Assembly (NCBI GenBank): GCA_003226295.1
Contig: CP029803.1
Span: 2,569,966-2,633,965 of the forward strand
Source of the DNA: Candidatus Moanabacter tarae
Lineage (GTDB): Bacteria; Verrucomicrobiota; Verrucomicrobiia; Opitutales; UBA2987
Direction of reading: 5' to 3'
Length of the DNA stretch: 64,000 nt
Positions 18,240 to 26,970 of this stretch are shown piece after piece. The notes beneath the pieces are model-generated. The model saw only the letters and a program-made list of their open reading frames with translations, was not told where the DNA came from and ran no database searches. The translations under genes and the position numbers were made by a program. The first letter of the stretch is position 1. The number at the start of each line of letters is the position of its first letter.

Positions 18240-19172
18240 TTATGAGGGCTGTTTCTGTTCCTTAAGGACTGAACGGTCGTTCCATTTCCCCATTGGGAAC
18301 TCTCGGTTATCCGTCGGGGTATTGAGTTTGCGATAACGGGGACCCCGTGTCCAGTGGGATTTTCCGTGAAATAGGGTTTTAAGTTGAGGAGGGATTTCTT
18401 TCTTAAAGGTATTGCTTAGAGTACCTCTGTCCCAGTAGGGGAAAAGGGTAGAGCCGTATCCAGTTATGATGATAACTCGTTCGTTGTTGGAACAGATATG
18501 TCCAGTGGCGTGAATTAGGGTTTCGCTGAACAGGAGGGTGGAACCAGCGGGAGCGATCACCTGGTGAATTAGGGAGCGGTCTTGGTAGGCGGCGGCTATG
18601 ATATCTTCGGTCGGAGCATCAATCTTGTGACTACCGGCTATGGCTACAGTACCTCCGTCATCGGGCCCGAGATCAGTTAGATTGGTCAAGGTTTTTACGA
18701 AATTACAGTGGAAAAGACCATTTTTTGTATGGGTACCAAATGGAATGTCCGTACCTCGATGGAATCCGTAAGGGGACGACGCATTTAAATCTTCGTGAGG
18801 GATGCGGCTATTGATGTGGGCATTCATTTCTACGATTCGCGCTTCTCCTCCGATCAGTTCTTCTGCCATAGAAACCAGAATAGGGTGAGTGGCGTAGGAG
18901 GTGACAATAGGATCAGACTCGACAATGTTGGCCATGAAATGGTGATGGGGGTCGTTCTTAAGCAAGAACGCTTCATGTCCCCCGGGGCCTGGCGACGAAG
19001 ACTTAGGTCGTCGAGTCAGTTCATATCGTAGACGGTAAAGGGACTCCTTAAGCTTTTCCACATCTTCTGGGGCCAGTGTGTCTTGGATGACTACGTAGCC
19101 GAATGTGTCCAGATAGTAGCGCTGAGCTGAAGTGAGAGCAGGGAAGGGGCGCTCAAAGGTTGGAGTCGACAT
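18240..19172 (-). CDS. Phytanoyl-CoA dioxygenase (PhyH) family protein with atypical iron-ligand motif
   Basis: The 310-residue protein has the PhyH-family cupin layout: FGYVVIQDTLAPEDVEKL at the N-terminus, a facial-triad region YGFHRGTD at 135-142, the DDGGTVAIAGSHK segment at 171-183, and a distal His221 (ETLIHATGH) followed by Arg232 (NNERVIIITGYG) for 2-oxoglutarate. Where the family has HxD, this one has His138-Arg-Gly140, with Asp142 two residues further on, so the carboxylate iron ligand is missing or displaced. The start is ATG 19172; the frame could extend 47 codons up to 19313 but those residues do not look like protein from the family. No neighbour reveals the substrate. It should be called a putative non-haem iron enzyme only. 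Confidence 0.8.
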   Translation of the reverse strand: MSTPTFERPFPALTSAQRYYLDTFGYVVIQDTLAPEDVEKLKESLYRLRYELTRRPKSSSPGPGGHEAFLLKNDPHHHFMANIVESDPIVTSYATHPILVSMAEELIGGEARIVEMNAHINSRIPHEDLNASSPYGFHRGTDIPFGTHTKNGLFHCNFVKTLTNLTDLGPDDGGTVAIAGSHKIDAPTEDIIAAAYQDRSLIHQVIAPAGSTLLFSETLIHATGHICSNNERVIIITGYGSTLFPYWDRGTLSNTFKKEIPPQLKTLFHGKSHWTRGPRYRKLNTPTDNREFPMGKWNDRSVLKEQKQPS

Positions 19173-19564
19173 TTCAAACCAACTTGTAGGATGCCATCCC
19201 GGAAAAAGGCAAGACGATCCTGCAGGCGAGAGAGAAAAGTGGTGATTTTTAGGAAGGAGGGATAGGAGAGGGCATATTGGGAGGTCCCTAGAGATGTGTA
19301 AATTTCGGTGCAATAGAAGGCCCTAGGAAGTAAGGGATCAGGAAGGTAATTCGAGACCAAAATTCTAGATCTTTCATCTTAGTTCTTTGTCTATCCCTCA
19401 TGTTTCTTTTAATTCTGCCGAATTCAAAGGACTTCTAATCTCGCTTCTTTCCTGTAAGACTTTCCGTGATGCAAACGTCTAAGTCGAGCCTTAGGAGGGC
19501 TTCCCGGTTGATCCACGAAGTGCATTCGGTGAGTGCAGCATCCAATCCTTTTGGGAATCGAATT
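19173..19564. other. Spacer between the PhyH-family gene and the asparagine-synthase-like gene
   Basis: About 390 bp. It contains the rejected N-terminal extension of the PhyH frame (to 19313) and otherwise nothing recognisable. Confidence 0.45.
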
Positions 19565-21295
19565 CTACTGGTGGCGGATGGCCCTTGAGTCTTCTAAAAG
19601 GATTGTATTCATTCTACTGATAATCAATATGCGAAATGCCAAGAGATTGTGGTTTAAGCGAGGTGAATATGCGTGATCGAGAACGGCGTTAAGAAGACTC
19701 CTTGGCATGATTCTCTTGGCGATGTCTTCAAATATAGAAGACTTTAGGGTTTTTGTTCCCATTGCTTGTCGATCTGTTTTCAAGCCCTTCCTCAGGTAGT
19801 TAAGAAAACTCGTCGGAAAGAGGTCTCGGGCACAGCTGGAGGAAAGCTCTTCTCTAAGTATCTCTTCAATATCACTGCTGGCCAACACGTTTCTGGGTGA
19901 TGCGATTGAAGAACGCGTTGCATATGCTACCTGCGGTCCAAGTGAACTGACGATCTTCCTGTATAGGAATTTATCAGTTCGGAGATGGTCCGGTTGTCTT
20001 CTTACCTCGAGAAGAACTTTCCTGGATAACCAAGGGTTTACTATTTCCACGTATGGGAGCTTCAGATCGGACAGAGAGGACAATATAGAGGGTAATCGGA
20101 ATCCGTGATAGAGTTTATCGCGCCATTGGGCCAAGCTCTCGCCTGGACTACGGAGGAGGTTTTGGGGGAGCTCCTGGTCCGCAAATCCGAACCCCTGGTA
20201 GTTTCTTAGATTCGCGAAATCTGTACAGAAAGCGCATCCTATGCTATGGCGCACTGTAAGCGGAGAGGAAACTTCTAACCATCCAAAACCCTCGTCACCT
20301 CGGATGACTCCTTGAACCCCTGTTTCGAATAACATTTTCCAAATTGTGAATCCATCCATATACGCGGAAATATGATCGATGCGACCTTCGCCTAGCGAAA
20401 GAAACCTGTTAATTATATTATGTGCAGGTTCCTCAGATGAATCCGTATGGTAGAACTGGTGGCAGACTTTGAGAGAATGGGCTAGTTTACTTGCAACGTA
20501 CGCATCAGTTCTCCTAAGGTGTATAGACGATTTTAAGCCCCATGTGATTGTCTTCAATTCTTCAAGATTTCTGCCAGTTTGCTGAAGCAAAGAGAGAAGG
20601 CCTCTGCTGTCGTAACCGCCAGAGAGCGGCAATATCCAGGTCGACAAATCCAGTTTCAACGATTCGATTGTTTCGACCATTGCCTCTCTTAACGTACGCT
20701 CTTGCTGATTGTCCGACTTGTCCGATATAGTGAAATCTGAAGTATTTGATTTGCTCGCGATAGACCATTTTTTCTTATCGAGAAGAACAGCAGAGTCAGG
20801 CGGGATGCTATTGAGTTTGCTATGCCATGAAAGGCAGGGGCCGAGTGAACCGGTGGATAACATCCATGGAATCACCCTTTCATCGAATTCAAAACTGCCT
20901 AGTAACATCGTGATCGCTCTCTGCGAGGTCGAAGATATGAATATCTCTTGGTCCAGGTAGTACCAGATCGTTCTCGAACCTGCTGGATCGGTTAGGATTT
21001 CAAGAGATTCTCCTCCGTTACGGAAGAGGGCAAATGAGCCATCAGGGAATGCGCTAGAAGGTTTCCACCAATCGCTATATTCTCCGAAAAGTTTTCCAAG
21101 AAGTAAGCTATTACCTTTTTGCAGGATCGAATCAGTTGGGTTCGTTACACCATATGCAATATCTTCGCGAACTAGGATTTTTGACGGATGAGAGATGATG
21201 TTGTCCGGAGTCAATCGATGGCAGATCGTTTCCAGTCGATTCGCAATGGAGATAGAATTAGGGTAACGGTAGCAGACGTAAATTACCTTAGACAT
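19565..21295 (-). CDS. Asparagine synthase-related protein lacking the glutaminase cysteine (copy 1)
   Basis: The 576-residue protein has the two-domain plan of glutamine-dependent asparagine synthase. The N-terminal half keeps an Ntn-like fold (DGSFALFRNGGESLEILTD near residue 85-103) but begins MSKVIYV, so the catalytic Cys2 that releases ammonia from glutamine is absent. The C-terminal ATP-pyrophosphatase domain is intact: SGGYDSR at 225-231 and GDEGFG at 333-338. Such proteins adenylate a carboxylate and join it to an amine supplied otherwise, as in beta-lactam synthetase, or serve in polysaccharide and peptide modification. It stands alone with about 400 bp on one side; a similar protein is encoded at 55002-56738. 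Substrate unknown. Confidence 0.8.
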   Translation of the reverse strand: MSKVIYVCYRYPNSISIANRLETICHRLTPDNIISHPSKILVREDIAYGVTNPTDSILQKGNSLLLGKLFGEYSDWWKPSSAFPDGSFALFRNGGESLEILTDPAGSRTIWYYLDQEIFISSTSQRAITMLLGSFEFDERVIPWMLSTGSLGPCLSWHSKLNSIPPDSAVLLDKKKWSIASKSNTSDFTISDKSDNQQERTLREAMVETIESLKLDLSTWILPLSGGYDSRGLLSLLQQTGRNLEELKTITWGLKSSIHLRRTDAYVASKLAHSLKVCHQFYHTDSSEEPAHNIINRFLSLGEGRIDHISAYMDGFTIWKMLFETGVQGVIRGDEGFGWLEVSSPLTVRHSIGCAFCTDFANLRNYQGFGFADQELPQNLLRSPGESLAQWRDKLYHGFRLPSILSSLSDLKLPYVEIVNPWLSRKVLLEVRRQPDHLRTDKFLYRKIVSSLGPQVAYATRSSIASPRNVLASSDIEEILREELSSSCARDLFPTSFLNYLRKGLKTDRQAMGTKTLKSSIFEDIAKRIMPRSLLNAVLDHAYSPRLNHNLLAFRILIISRMNTILLEDSRAIRHQ

Positions 21296-21694
21296 CCAGA
21301 TATTCCCAAAAAATTGCCCGGGTTGTTGCTACATCGGTTCACCGCAATTCCTCTAATATTTACAGAGGCTTACGTAGAGATGTATTGGATTTCCTTATGC
21401 CTTCCGGATTCATCTGATTCCAATTCTATGATCATAATCTTTAATCTCTCTCAAAACTTTCTTATTTCTAACTGAAACAAATGATGCTTTACGAAAGGAA
21501 CCCTTTGCTCCCGGTACAGTTCTACAAATTATAAAGCAGGGACGGTTGCCAAATGGAAACCCAGCTTGTTCATAACAGTTGAGTGATCGCCCCTAAAATC
21601 ACGGCTGTATTCAATATGAAACTATAAAAAATTCGCGATTTATTTCGTAGCCTCGCAATCTTTCAGAAACCTAAATACTGCAGGCAATAACAGA
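21296..21694. other. Spacer between the asparagine-synthase-like gene and sucD
   Basis: About 400 bp, AT-rich, without a convincing gene, RNA or terminator. Short plus-strand frames overlap the neighbouring gene and carry no motif. Confidence 0.5.
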
Positions 21695-22570
21695 TTAGCC
21701 TGGATAAATCTTCAGTAAGGTGTCAGCAATTTCCGATGGCGTTTCTGCGACAGCAATGCCGGCATTCTGGAGGGCCTCGACTTTAGCCTGGGCAGTGCCG
21801 CTGCCGCCCGAGACGATTGCGCCGGCGTGGCCCATGCGTCGGCCTGGAGGGGCCGTCATTCCAGCGATAAAAGCTGCGACTGGCTTATCTACATTTTCCC
21901 CGATGAAGGCAGCGGCATCTTCTTCGGCATTCCCACCGATTTCACCTATCATAATGATTGCTTCGGTATCGGGATCTTCGTTGAAAAGGCGGAGGGCGTC
22001 GGTATGGGTGGTGCCAATGATAGGATCACCACCGATGCCTATGCAGGTACTTTGTCCGTGTCCGCGACTGGTAAGTTGCCAGACTGCTTCGTAGGTCAGA
22101 GTTCCAGAACGGGAGACCACTCCTATTTTACCGGGGTGGTGGATGTAACCGGGCATGATACCCATCTTACACTCTCCAGGAGTGATGATACCGGGGCAGT
22201 TAGGCCCGATTAGGCGAGTACTGCTTCGAGACAACTTTGATTTTATTATCATCATGTCTCGCACTGGTATTCCTTCGGTTATGCAGACCACAAGATCGAT
22301 GCTTGCATCAATCGCTTCAAGAATGGAGTCGCTTGCGAATGGGGGGGGTACAAAGATCAGCGATGTGTTAGCGCCTTCCTGGAGAACTGCATCATGAACA
22401 GAATCGAATATGGGTATGGAATTGTCAAATTTCTGCCCCGCCTTTCCTGGGGTGACACCGGCTACGATTGTTGAGGCATATTCGATACACTGACGGGAGT
22501 GGAAGGCCCCGGTCTTCCCAGTGATGCCTTGGACAACCGCGCGCGTTTCTTTGCTGACCAGAATACTCAT
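21695..22570 (-). CDS. sucD: Succinyl-CoA synthetase subunit alpha
   Basis: The 291-residue alpha subunit carries the CoA-binding Rossmann domain ([15 protein letters not shown] near residue 13-27), the conserved [19 protein letters not shown] segment, and the phosphohistidine in [15 protein letters not shown]. With SucC it interconverts succinyl-CoA and succinate in the TCA cycle, making a nucleoside triphosphate. It lies 141 bp downstream of sucC on the same strand. Length is the family norm. Confidence 0.97.
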   Translation of the reverse strand: MSILVSKETRAVVQGITGKTGAFHSRQCIEYASTIVAGVTPGKAGQKFDNSIPIFDSVHDAVLQEGANTSLIFVPPPFASDSILEAIDASIDLVVCITEGIPVRDMMIIKSKLSRSSTRLIGPNCPGIITPGECKMGIMPGYIHHPGKIGVVSRSGTLTYEAVWQLTSRGHGQSTCIGIGGDPIIGTTHTDALRLFNEDPDTEAIIMIGEIGGNAEEDAAAFIGENVDKPVAAFIAGMTAPPGRRMGHAGAIVSGGSGTAQAKVEALQNAGIAVAETPSEIADTLLKIYPG

Positions 22571-22711
22571 ATTTAGGGCTTAGGATCCAGGGTGATTGCC
22601 TGACAATCAAAATCAGAGGGATCTCTAAAAGTTCTAGGTAGGTTCTTCTCTGTCATTTCTTTCCCTGTGCCCTTACTAGTCCGCATCCAATCTCTGTTAT
22701 GGGCAAAGGGC

Positions 22712-23896
22712 TTAGACCGCAACTAATTTGACGATCTTGCGTGTGGCCGAACTGAGGCTATCAGCTGGAACGATTTGCAGGCTACTTTTTTCAAGAAGAG
22801 CTTTCCCTTGTTTCACGTTGGTTCCCTCGAGTCGGACGACAAGAGGAACAGAAATTTTAACAGACTTAGCTGCGGCGATGATACCTTGCGCAATGACATC
22901 ACATTTTATGATGCCGCCAAAAATATTGACGAGGATTCCTTTAACACTCTGATCTGAGAGGATGATCCGAAAAGCTTTTTCAACTTGTTTTTCATCAGCG
23001 CTCCCCCCGACGTCGAGAAAGTTTGCTGGGCTTCCCCCATAGTATTTTATAATGTCCATCGTAGCCATAGCAAGTCCGGCACCGTTCACCATGCATGCTA
23101 TATTCCCGTCTAATGCGATATAGTTAAGGGAAAATTTAGAGGCTTCCACCTCTTTGGCATCCTCTTCATTAAGATCCCGCATTTCGAGAATCTCTGGATG
23201 CCGGTAAAGAGCGTTGTCATCGAAACTGATTTTGGCATCTAGTGCCTGTAGGCTTCCATTCGCATTAGCGATCAGAGGATTGATTTCCACTAGGGAAGCT
23301 TCTTTTTCGAAGAAGAGATTATACAGAGAATGGGTTATTCCGACCATTTGGTGGAAAGAGTCGCCATGGAAGCCAAGTCCTGCAGCTATTTGTCTTGCTT
23401 GGAATGCTTGGAGGCCAAGGGCTGGATCAACCATTACACGTATAATTTTCTCGGGGGTTTCCGCAGCTATTTTCTCAATCTCAACCCCACCTTCAGTCGA
23501 TGCAATAATAACTGGTTGAGCTGTGTTTCGATCGAGAAGGACAGCAATGTAATATTCCTTTTTTATCTCAATGGCTTCGTTGAAGTAAATGGTACCAACG
23601 ATTTTACCGGATGGACCGGTTTGATGTGTGACAAGCGTATTGCCGAGCATTCGTACGGCAACTTCTGCAGCTTCGTTCTTGGACGACGTAATGTGTACGC
23701 CGCCTTCGAATCCATCTTTAAACTTTCCTTTCCCTCGACCGCCAGCGTGAATCTGGGCCTTGACCACTACTGGAACGGTGGGAAATTTGCGCAGAGTCTC
23801 TTCAATTTTTTCCTGATGGTGAATTGCAATACCTTTTGGTATCGGTACACCGAAATCTTCGAGGAGGCCTTTAGCCTGATATTCGTGAATATTCAT
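22712..23896 (-). CDS. sucC: Succinyl-CoA synthetase subunit beta
   Basis: The 394-residue beta subunit begins MNIHEYQAKGLLEDFGVPIPKG, the hallmark of the family, followed by an ATP-grasp domain (VVKAQIHAGGRGKGKF near residue 44-59, LVEINPL in the middle, MVNGAGLAMATMD near 268-280) and the C-terminal FGGIIKCDVIAQGI segment. It precedes sucD and lies 25 bp behind rph, so rph, sucC and sucD probably form one transcript. Confidence 0.97.
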   Translation of the reverse strand: MNIHEYQAKGLLEDFGVPIPKGIAIHHQEKIEETLRKFPTVPVVVKAQIHAGGRGKGKFKDGFEGGVHITSSKNEAAEVAVRMLGNTLVTHQTGPSGKIVGTIYFNEAIEIKKEYYIAVLLDRNTAQPVIIASTEGGVEIEKIAAETPEKIIRVMVDPALGLQAFQARQIAAGLGFHGDSFHQMVGITHSLYNLFFEKEASLVEINPLIANANGSLQALDAKISFDDNALYRHPEILEMRDLNEEDAKEVEASKFSLNYIALDGNIACMVNGAGLAMATMDIIKYYGGSPANFLDVGGSADEKQVEKAFRIILSDQSVKGILVNIFGGIIKCDVIAQGIIAAAKSVKISVPLVVRLEGTNVKQGKALLEKSSLQIVPADSLSSATRKIVKLVAV

Positions 23897-23921
23897 TCAA
23901 CAGTTTGAAATAAAATTGTAT

Positions 23922-24665
23922 TTATCGGGCCTGGATCACTTTTCTCTGGATTTCAGTGATGCGGCTGATTCCAGTGCCCGCAAGTTCGATCAGTGAATCG
24001 AGTTCCTTCTGGGAAAAAGTCGCCTCCTCTCCCGCTCCTTGGAGTTCCACGAATTTCCCGTTCCCTGTCATGACCACGTTAAAGTCAACTGATGCTCTTT
24101 TGTCCTCGGCGTAGTTTAGGTCAAGAAGTGCACTTCCTTCAACCAGCCCGACGCTGACTCCCGAAACGGAGTCTAGGAAGGGATCTTCTTTTATATTCCC
24201 ATCCTCTAACAGTTTCTTAGTCGCCAATTTGGCAGCGACATAAGCTCCGCTTATTGCTGCCGTGCGAGTGCCTCCATCAGCCTGGAGTACATCGCAGTCC
24301 AACCAAAGGGTATATCCGGATAGGCTCTTAAGATTTGCTACGGCCCGAATCGACCTTCCGATCAATCGTTGGATCTCAATCGACCGCCCGTCGATTTTAC
24401 CTCGAGTACTATCACGGGTTTTTCGACTCAAAGTGCTGTAAGGAAGCATTGAGTATTCTGCTGTGATCCAACCTCCTCTAACATTCTGATTCATCATCCA
24501 TTTTGGGAGAGCCTGTTCCATGGTTGCAGCACAGATCAGTTGCGTTTTTCCAAAAGAGATGAGGACGGAAGCAGTTGCATTGGGAGCGATCCCAGGAGCA
24601 ATCGTAACCTGTCGCAATTGATCGTATCGTCGCTGATCGGACCTGGAATAAGTGATGGCGGTCAT
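23922..24665 (-). CDS. rph: Ribonuclease PH
   Basis: The 247-residue phosphorolytic exonuclease trims tRNA 3' ends. Motifs seen are YSRSDQRRYDQLR at the N-terminus, GGWITAEYSMLPYST with the phosphate-binding RxSTRGKIDGRSIEIQRLIGRSIRAV region, LDCDVLQADGGTRTAAISGA with the catalytic acids, and DLNYAEDKRASVDFNVVMT. Length matches bacterial RNase PH (about 240). It heads the rph-sucC-sucD run. Confidence 0.96.
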   Translation of the reverse strand: MTAITYSRSDQRRYDQLRQVTIAPGIAPNATASVLISFGKTQLICAATMEQALPKWMMNQNVRGGWITAEYSMLPYSTLSRKTRDSTRGKIDGRSIEIQRLIGRSIRAVANLKSLSGYTLWLDCDVLQADGGTRTAAISGAYVAAKLATKKLLEDGNIKEDPFLDSVSGVSVGLVEGSALLDLNYAEDKRASVDFNVVMTGNGKFVELQGAGEEATFSQKELDSLIELAGTGISRITEIQRKVIQAR

Positions 24666-24891
24666 GGGATGTGATTACGAATTGCGGTTGGTGCAGTGTT
24701 CGGGTTGATGGAAGGGAGCTATTATCTTAAGTTTAAAAGCGATCTCCGTCCAATTCCTAAAGAAGTACTTTCCCAAGCTCTCTATAGGGTAATCAGGAAG
24801 ACATAGCATCGCAATTTTGTGGAGGAGTTTCTATTTTATAATTGTTGGGCTTTGAAATTGACTATGACAAGATTTACGATCGAGTTAACGT

Positions 24892-26970
24892 CTAAGAAAC
24901 GACAATTTTAGTAGATAATTCCGCAGGGGGATCGATCCACTTTTGCTCCTTTTTAATGAGATTAATAAGTCTTTCTACGGCGTCTTCTGCAGGGATGTGG
25001 TATTCGACACATTTCTTACCCACGTAAAGGTTGATTTTGCCTGGGGCGCCTCCGACGTAACCGAAGTCCGCATCCGCCATTTCTCCTGGACCGTTTACAA
25101 TGCAACCCATGACTGCGATCGTAACTCCCTTGAGATGGTCCGTCATTGACCTCACTTTTTGAGTTGTCGATTGAAGATCGAACAGCGTGCGACCGCAGCT
25201 AGGACAAGCAACGTATTCCGTTTTTGAGATTCTCGCCCGGGCTCCCTGAAGGATATTATAAGCTAATGAGGTTGCCCTGGGCAGATCGGGTTCAAGTTCA
25301 ACACTAATAATATCTCCGATGCCGTCACAGAGAAGAGCGCCGGTTAGGATAGCCGCCTCGAGCAGCCGATCGCCAAAATAGCCTCGACAGTCGATACTGT
25401 TTTCTTGGGTGTTGCGAATCCATATGGGAGCTTCGATTCCAAGTTTAAGGAGATGACTAGCCAAAGCGCGATAGTTGCCAATCGGATGCGTGTTTGGACT
25501 TGGAATGGAAACGGTGAAGATAAAATTCGAGGTACCTGATTTGGCAAAAAACGGAGCGAAAGCAGGCAAATCATCAGGCTCAATGTCCAGTGCGAGGCGC
25601 AGGTTATTCTGTTCGCAGAAATCTGCGTAATCGGCAAACCGTTTTTTCTCGATGGAAGAAAACCTCGAGCTAATTATGAAGCCATCACATTTGGGCCAAT
25701 CTACTGCGTTAAGTTCCACTCCGGAAATTTGACTGTCGATGGAGAGAACCAGAAATGGAACCTTTTTATTAAGGGATTCCGATAAATCCAAAACATCTGC
25801 CAGATCTTCGGCAGAGGCAATATCTACAAGTAAACCTTCAATCCTCGCTTCCTTTAGTTCCGTGTGGGTACGTTCTACGTCTTCCAGGATTTCCCTAAAC
25901 CTCGAAGGCGGTTTTCTTGCTGCTACAATCACGCTAGGAGGTTTATTGGCTCCTACGGAGATTCCCGAGTTGAGCTCGATTGCCCTAGCCTTTCTCCGGG
26001 TATAAGAAAACGGATCCACTGGATCTTCGGTCTGTCCTGATAAGGTTGTTTTGCGGTTCGATTCCCAAAGTCTCCAAGCTTTTTCAGCGAGATCTTTAGC
26101 GACTGGTATCTCGTTCACAGGATCTTCGGTAAGCGAGACCCTAATAGTGTCGCCTAGCCCATCAAAAAGCAGGCCTCCGATTCCGATCGCACTCTTAATG
26201 CGAGCATCATCCCCATCTCCGGCTTCTGTAACCCCTAGATGGAGAGGATAATTCATGCCCTCGGCTGACATTTTAGATACTACCAATCGATAGGCTTCAA
26301 TCATCACCTTTGGATTGCTGGACTTCATCGACAAGATGATATTTTTGAAGCTGTGAGACTCAGCTATACGAATAAATTCAAGGGCTGACTCGACCATTCC
26401 TAGAGGTGTATCGCCGTACCGATTCATGATCCGATCGGAAAGTGAACCGTGATTAGTTCCTATTCGCATCGATCGGCCCAGGTCCCTACATTTTAAGACA
26501 ATCGGCGAGAAGTCTTCGTAGAGACGTCCTAGTTCATTATCGTATTGTTTATCTGAGTACTCTCGAAGGACAAATTTCTTCTGGTCCGAGTAGTTTCCGG
26601 GATTAATTCGTACCTTTTCGACGTGTTCCGCGGCTTCCATGGCGGCGGATGGAATAAAATGGATGTCGGCAACAAGGGGAACATTCACCCTAGCGAGATG
26701 CAGCTGACGTCGAATTTCCTTCAAGGATTTAGCAGCTGTGATGTTCTGTGCTGTAATTCGCACGATCTCACAGCCAGCTTCAACTAAAGCGATAGTCTGC
26801 TTCACAGTAGCGAAAACATCCTGGGTCGGGGTTGTCGTCATCGACTGGATTCGTATGGGATTATCGCCCCCTATGGAGACGTCTCCGACTGAGACTTCCC
26901 TAGAAGTCCTACGCCGGGCGATATACCGTGATGCACAATAAGGGGATAAAACTTCTTTCCTACTGGTCAT
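24892..26970 (-). CDS. ispG: 4-hydroxy-3-methylbut-2-en-1-yl diphosphate synthase, long form (IspG/GcpE)
   Basis: The 692-residue enzyme of the MEP pathway converts MEcPP to HMBPP with a 4Fe-4S cluster. It is the long, three-domain form known from plants, Chlamydiae and some Bacteroidota: an N-terminal TIM barrel (IGGDNPIRIQSMTTTPT, RINPGN, GTNHGSLSDR, LGVTEAGDGDDARIKSA), a long inserted middle domain (residues about 300-560), and the C-terminal cluster domain with CPSCGRT and GCIVNGPGEMADADFGYVGG. The start is set at ATG 26970 (MTSRKEVL), 11 bp inside the end of rseP; the frame extends to 27237 but the extra 89 codons are antisense-like shadow of rseP. It is last in the uppS-cdsA-dxr-rseP-ispG run. 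Confidence 0.95.
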   Translation of the reverse strand: MTSRKEVLSPYCASRYIARRRTSREVSVGDVSIGGDNPIRIQSMTTTPTQDVFATVKQTIALVEAGCEIVRITAQNITAAKSLKEIRRQLHLARVNVPLVADIHFIPSAAMEAAEHVEKVRINPGNYSDQKKFVLREYSDKQYDNELGRLYEDFSPIVLKCRDLGRSMRIGTNHGSLSDRIMNRYGDTPLGMVESALEFIRIAESHSFKNIILSMKSSNPKVMIEAYRLVVSKMSAEGMNYPLHLGVTEAGDGDDARIKSAIGIGGLLFDGLGDTIRVSLTEDPVNEIPVAKDLAEKAWRLWESNRKTTLSGQTEDPVDPFSYTRRKARAIELNSGISVGANKPPSVIVAARKPPSRFREILEDVERTHTELKEARIEGLLVDIASAEDLADVLDLSESLNKKVPFLVLSIDSQISGVELNAVDWPKCDGFIISSRFSSIEKKRFADYADFCEQNNLRLALDIEPDDLPAFAPFFAKSGTSNFIFTVSIPSPNTHPIGNYRALASHLLKLGIEAPIWIRNTQENSIDCRGYFGDRLLEAAILTGALLCDGIGDIISVELEPDLPRATSLAYNILQGARARISKTEYVACPSCGRTLFDLQSTTQKVRSMTDHLKGVTIAVMGCIVNGPGEMADADFGYVGGAPGKINLYVGKKCVEYHIPAEDAVERLINLIKKEQKWIDPPAELSTKIVVS

